Below, piece after piece: positions 61,141-64,000 of a stretch of 64,000 nt of DNA. This stretch comes from Diadophis punctatus similis (lineage: Eukaryota > Chordata > Lepidosauria > Squamata > Dipsadidae): the NCBI GenBank assembly GCA_023053685.1, contig JALIGW010000003.1, forward strand, positions 144,601,665-144,665,664, written 5' to 3'. Numbering within the stretch: the first letter of the stretch is position 1; every line of letters starts with the position of its first letter. The notes under the pieces are model-generated. The model was not told where the DNA came from, did not search any database, and was given only the letters and a program-made list of their open reading frames with translations. The position numbers were made by a program, and so were the translations under genes.

Positions 61141-61254
61141 GAAGAGTCTCCAAACTTTAAGACTTATGGATTTCAATCCCAGAATTCCCTAACCAGTCAT
61201 GCTGGGAGTTGAAGTCCACAAGTCTTAAAAGTTGCAAAGTTTGGAGACCCCCTG
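61141..61254. mobile_element. hAT-type miniature element, TCTCCAAACTTT class
   Basis: Inverted ends GAGTCTCCAAACTTTAAGAC and AGTTTGGAGACCCCCTG with flanks GTCTAAGA (61133-61140) and CCTTAAGA (61255-61262). Interior has ATGCTGGGAGTTGAAGTCCA. Confidence 0.75.
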
Positions 61255-61262
61255 CCTTAAGA

Positions 61263-62289
61263 CAATGAAGCTTCATTGTTCCTGATTGGTTGCCAAGAGT
61301 TTTATTTTTCCAGGCTGATGGTCCCTGCCCATAGTCTAGATTGATGAATTAGAGATAACTGACAGATTGAGTTACTTTTCCCCCCTTCAACTATTTCATG
61401 TTTTCAATTTCTTGGTATGGGTTTCCCCCCATTTACAACAAATTCCACTGGATCTGAGCCAAGACATTGAAAATAATATAGCATGGCTCTACCCAGAAGC
61501 AATTTTGGCTTGATTGTACTTCTCCAATAGGAAATGCAAAATTACTCAATGTATGCATTCTGGGAACCTCTAAATGGAACTGCTGCAATTGTAGTTTATT
61601 GGGATTAATTTTGAAAGCTCTGGAGAATTCACAATTGCCCTTGCATCTATACCGCTGAATGGCACTAATCAGAAACAACATAATTCTATTCCTGAACCAA
61701 TTGCTATTGTTGCCAATAAAAGTGGGGGCAGCAACGTGTCATGTTGCAAATGGGCTGTCTCTGTATATTTGAAAGAATGCCTTCTCCTACATATACAGTA
61801 TATTTTATTATAAGGGATAAAGAAAATATGCCAAGGATTTTTATTTTGTAAGATGTGCCTGATGACAGCATGGTCAAGTGCTTTCTTTGTCGTCACAGTT
61901 ACACTCTGAAACATCTTGTTGAAACAAACCATGCATATTACCTTTGTTTCTGTCTTTGAAGGTCAAAACACGACCTTCCTTTTTTGGATATTTTTAACGA
62001 CTTAACCACTTTACTGTACATTGTATTCTTCGTGCTGTTCCTTCATTCTGTTTATTATTCCTATGTTTATTACTCTGTTTTATTGCTTTTTGTAGGCATT
62101 TTATCTAAGTTTTTTTGGGTCAGTTATTTGGTCTGGTAGTTGCACAGCATGAAAGCTTGTTAGAGCAATAGTAACAACCACAGTGTATGTCTTACTCTAG
62201 GGGTGGAAGTAGTAGGGAGAGTGTATCTACTTGTCTGTCTATCACAAGGAAGAGTGTTCCAGAGGATTGACAAACCTGAAAATTTGAAA
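61263..62289. other. Unassigned AT-rich sequence
   Basis: No supported gene or repeat. Confidence 0.5.
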
Positions 62290-62414
62290 GATACAAGGGG
62301 TCCTTGGTGCTCTCTGAACTTGCTAATTTTCTTGCAGATGTTTCATTACCCAAACTAGGTAACATCATCAGTGCTAGTAATGAGTGCTGTTTGCTGTCAG
62401 TTTATATTCTAGTG

Positions 62415-62538
62415 CAGGGGTGTCAAACTTCTGGCCCGCGGGCCGGATGCATCACGTTGAGGTCACGCCCACCCCAGGGGGGAAACGTTGCAATAGGTCA
62501 CATGACGGCAACGTGATGCCACAAGTTTGACACCCATG
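62415..62538. mobile_element. hAT-type miniature element nested in the Penelope-like fragment
   Basis: Ends CAGGGGTGTCAAACTT ... AAGTTTGACACCCATG with a perfect 8-bp duplication TTCTAGTG (62407-62414, 62539-62546). 124 bp. The related Penelope copy at 24840 reads straight through this point, giving an empty-site comparison. Confidence 0.93.
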
Positions 62539-63092
62539 TTCTAGTGGCTTGCCTGTCAATGTTGGTGGAGGTGGTCTTAGAGATTCTTTGGTTGATCTGT
62601 TTGCTGTTGACTTCTTAGTTTTCTTGATTGGGTTATTGTTTGCTTGCTTGATGGTCTGACGTTAACCTTGGAGTTAATCTATGCTGATCTGGGTGCTGAT
62701 TGCTGGTTGAGAAGTGCTTGGGTCATTTTGTTCCTTTTTGGCTAGGCGATCGTCTCTTTTGCATAGATGTTGTTAATGTCTATGTGCCTATTGATGGCTG
62801 ATTTGTCAGAATGCCAGGCTTCTAGATATTCCCTGGTCTAGGATGGTCACATTTTCGCAACTGAAACTATGATTAAATCTGTCTGTAAGTTGTGAAATTA
62901 AAGAAATTTCATCATGTCTTCTGACTGCTAGTTGGTGTTCGTGGATGCATTCTGCCAGGCTTCTGCCTGTTTGTCTTACATAGTGGTTTTTGCAGTCCTT
63001 ACATTGTATGTTGTAGATGACTCCTGTTTTTTCTCCTGGAGTTGTTGAGTCTTTTGGTCTGCTTAGGATGCTTTGAAGGGCATCCTTTGGCT

Positions 63093-63195
63093 TGAAAGAT
63101 ACATAAGGATGGTGTGAAAGATACATAAAGATAGTTTATGTATCTTTGAAGGATACATAAGGACAATTGGCTAATTGGCTTTGAAAGATACATAA
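63093..63195. repeat. Short tandem/inverted cluster of GAAAGATACATAA
   Basis: Copies of GAAAGATACATAA(G) recur at 63095, 63116 and 63183, with a GAAGGATACATAA variant at 63149 and an inverted TTATGTATCTTT at 63137, inside the Penelope-like fragment. Confidence 0.75.
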
Positions 63196-63240
63196 GTATG
63201 AGCTGAAACTTGGCAATGTAGAACAGCCTTTTAAGTATTT

Positions 63241-64000
63241 GAATTATCTGAAACAAAGGTTGGGTATGGGCATTCTGAAAAAATATGCTCTCTCTAAAAC
63301 TGATTTTGGTTTTGTTCATCCTTCTGTGCTCCAGACTATTTTGCCTGCTCACAAATGATGGGTACAGTCTCCCCCCACCAAAGAAAACACAAAATAACGA
63401 ACTTATCCCACTCCACTCCTTGCTGTTTACCATTCTACTTTAACTTTCTGTGGACATAATTCAGCTCTTCTTTTTATTTTTAATGAAGTGCAGGACTCAG
63501 AAACATCCTGCTAAATAAAGGGTACGTTTCATGCTTCCCTGTGTGGTATTTTCTCATTTATTTATTTTTGAATTGAAATATAATTGCAGGAATATTCTGT
63601 ATAGTTGCTGCAGATTTCTTTTTGTCTATGCTGCTTTCAGAGTTACAGCTATAATTCCTCTTGTCAGAAAAGAAGACAGACAGTACTCCTGTAATGTTAA
63701 CCTGACCATCCAGTACTGATATTAAGATTTCCCCTTATTATAAAGAACCATTCCTTGTGTTGCAGGAAGAATAATTCTTCTGAGTATCCTTTTTTTTCTC
63801 TCCCAAGAGGAAACAATAATGAAATGAACTCAATGAACTCAATAGATCAATATCAATTAACAAAGAAATAATGTTCAGTTCTGAGACAAGAATATATAGC
63901 ATGACCAGCAATAGCAAAGATTATCAGGTAAGTTAATTTGCATGCTATTGTAAGCATCCTGCACCGGTTTTTTGTATAGCAATCTACCTAAAAAGAAAAC
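63241..64000. other. Unassigned AT-rich sequence
   Basis: The first 180 bp may continue the Penelope-like fragment. Beyond that nothing is recognised. Confidence 0.45.

Larger units (their letters stand above)
62290..63240 (-). mobile_element. Penelope-like retroelement fragment with GIY-YIG endonuclease
   Basis: The minus-strand frame 62806-63126 contains GVIYNIQCKDCKNHYVRQTG followed by RSLAECIHEHQLAVRR, a GIY-YIG endonuclease domain with the Cys pair typical of Penelope-like elements. The Tyr-Ile-Gly position reads Tyr-Val-Arg. The 3' portion (GATGTTTCATTACCCAAAC, then TAGGTAACATCATCAG) is a common terminal segment. A hAT element is nested at 62415-62538. Upstream coding sequence is disrupted by a tandem GAAAGATACATAA duplication at 63093-63195. 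Confidence 0.82.

Overview
This window is non-coding vertebrate DNA, most probably from a snake. It is AT-rich and packed with simple repeats, and no complete host gene is visible. The snake call rests on three copies of a CR1/L3-type LINE 3' end, two of them running straight into ATTCT microsatellites as known for the snake 'Snake1' LINE, plus GATA/TATC arrays, hAT miniature elements, Penelope-like and DIRS elements, and tRNA-derived SINEs. This is recognition by eye; no database search was run.

Layout: 1-3620 is a decayed endogenous hepadnavirus on the + strand: the end of the polymerase reverse transcriptase (RT) and RNase H, then a core gene, then terminal protein and spacer. It is split by a hAT miniature element (111-274) and an L2-like LINE fragment (about 1093-1696). 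From 4734 to 8222 lie several miniature DNA transposons with clear target-site duplications. From 8397 to 12431 is a satellite of about 25 monomers of 163 bp, most carrying a TTAGGG-like block, with a nearly identical 487-bp three-monomer unit in tandem. From 12432 to 48650 is intronic- or intergenic-type DNA holding dispersed repeats: hAT miniature elements (two nested or abutting cases), CR1 tails, a Penelope-like fragment, tRNA-derived SINEs, a solo LTR with a nested hAT element, and long microsatellites. From about 48667 to 54893 is a DIRS-type tyrosine-recombinase retrotransposon on the minus strand with inverted terminal repeats, an internal complementary region, and RT, RNase H and recombinase reading frames. 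The last 9 kb holds GATA and AAT arrays, a palindromic SINE pair in GA/CT repeats, a mariner-like miniature element and a second Penelope-like fragment with a nested hAT element.

The genes do not form a cellular pathway. The biology is a layered record of insertions whose order can often be read from nesting: hepadnavirus before hAT and L2; LTR before hAT; Penelope before hAT; hAT before hAT. The observations most worth pursuing are the hepadnavirus copy, the telomere-motif satellite and the structurally complete but internally rearranged DIRS element. Two possible host exons (15496-15664 minus; 42417-42554 plus) are weak candidates only.
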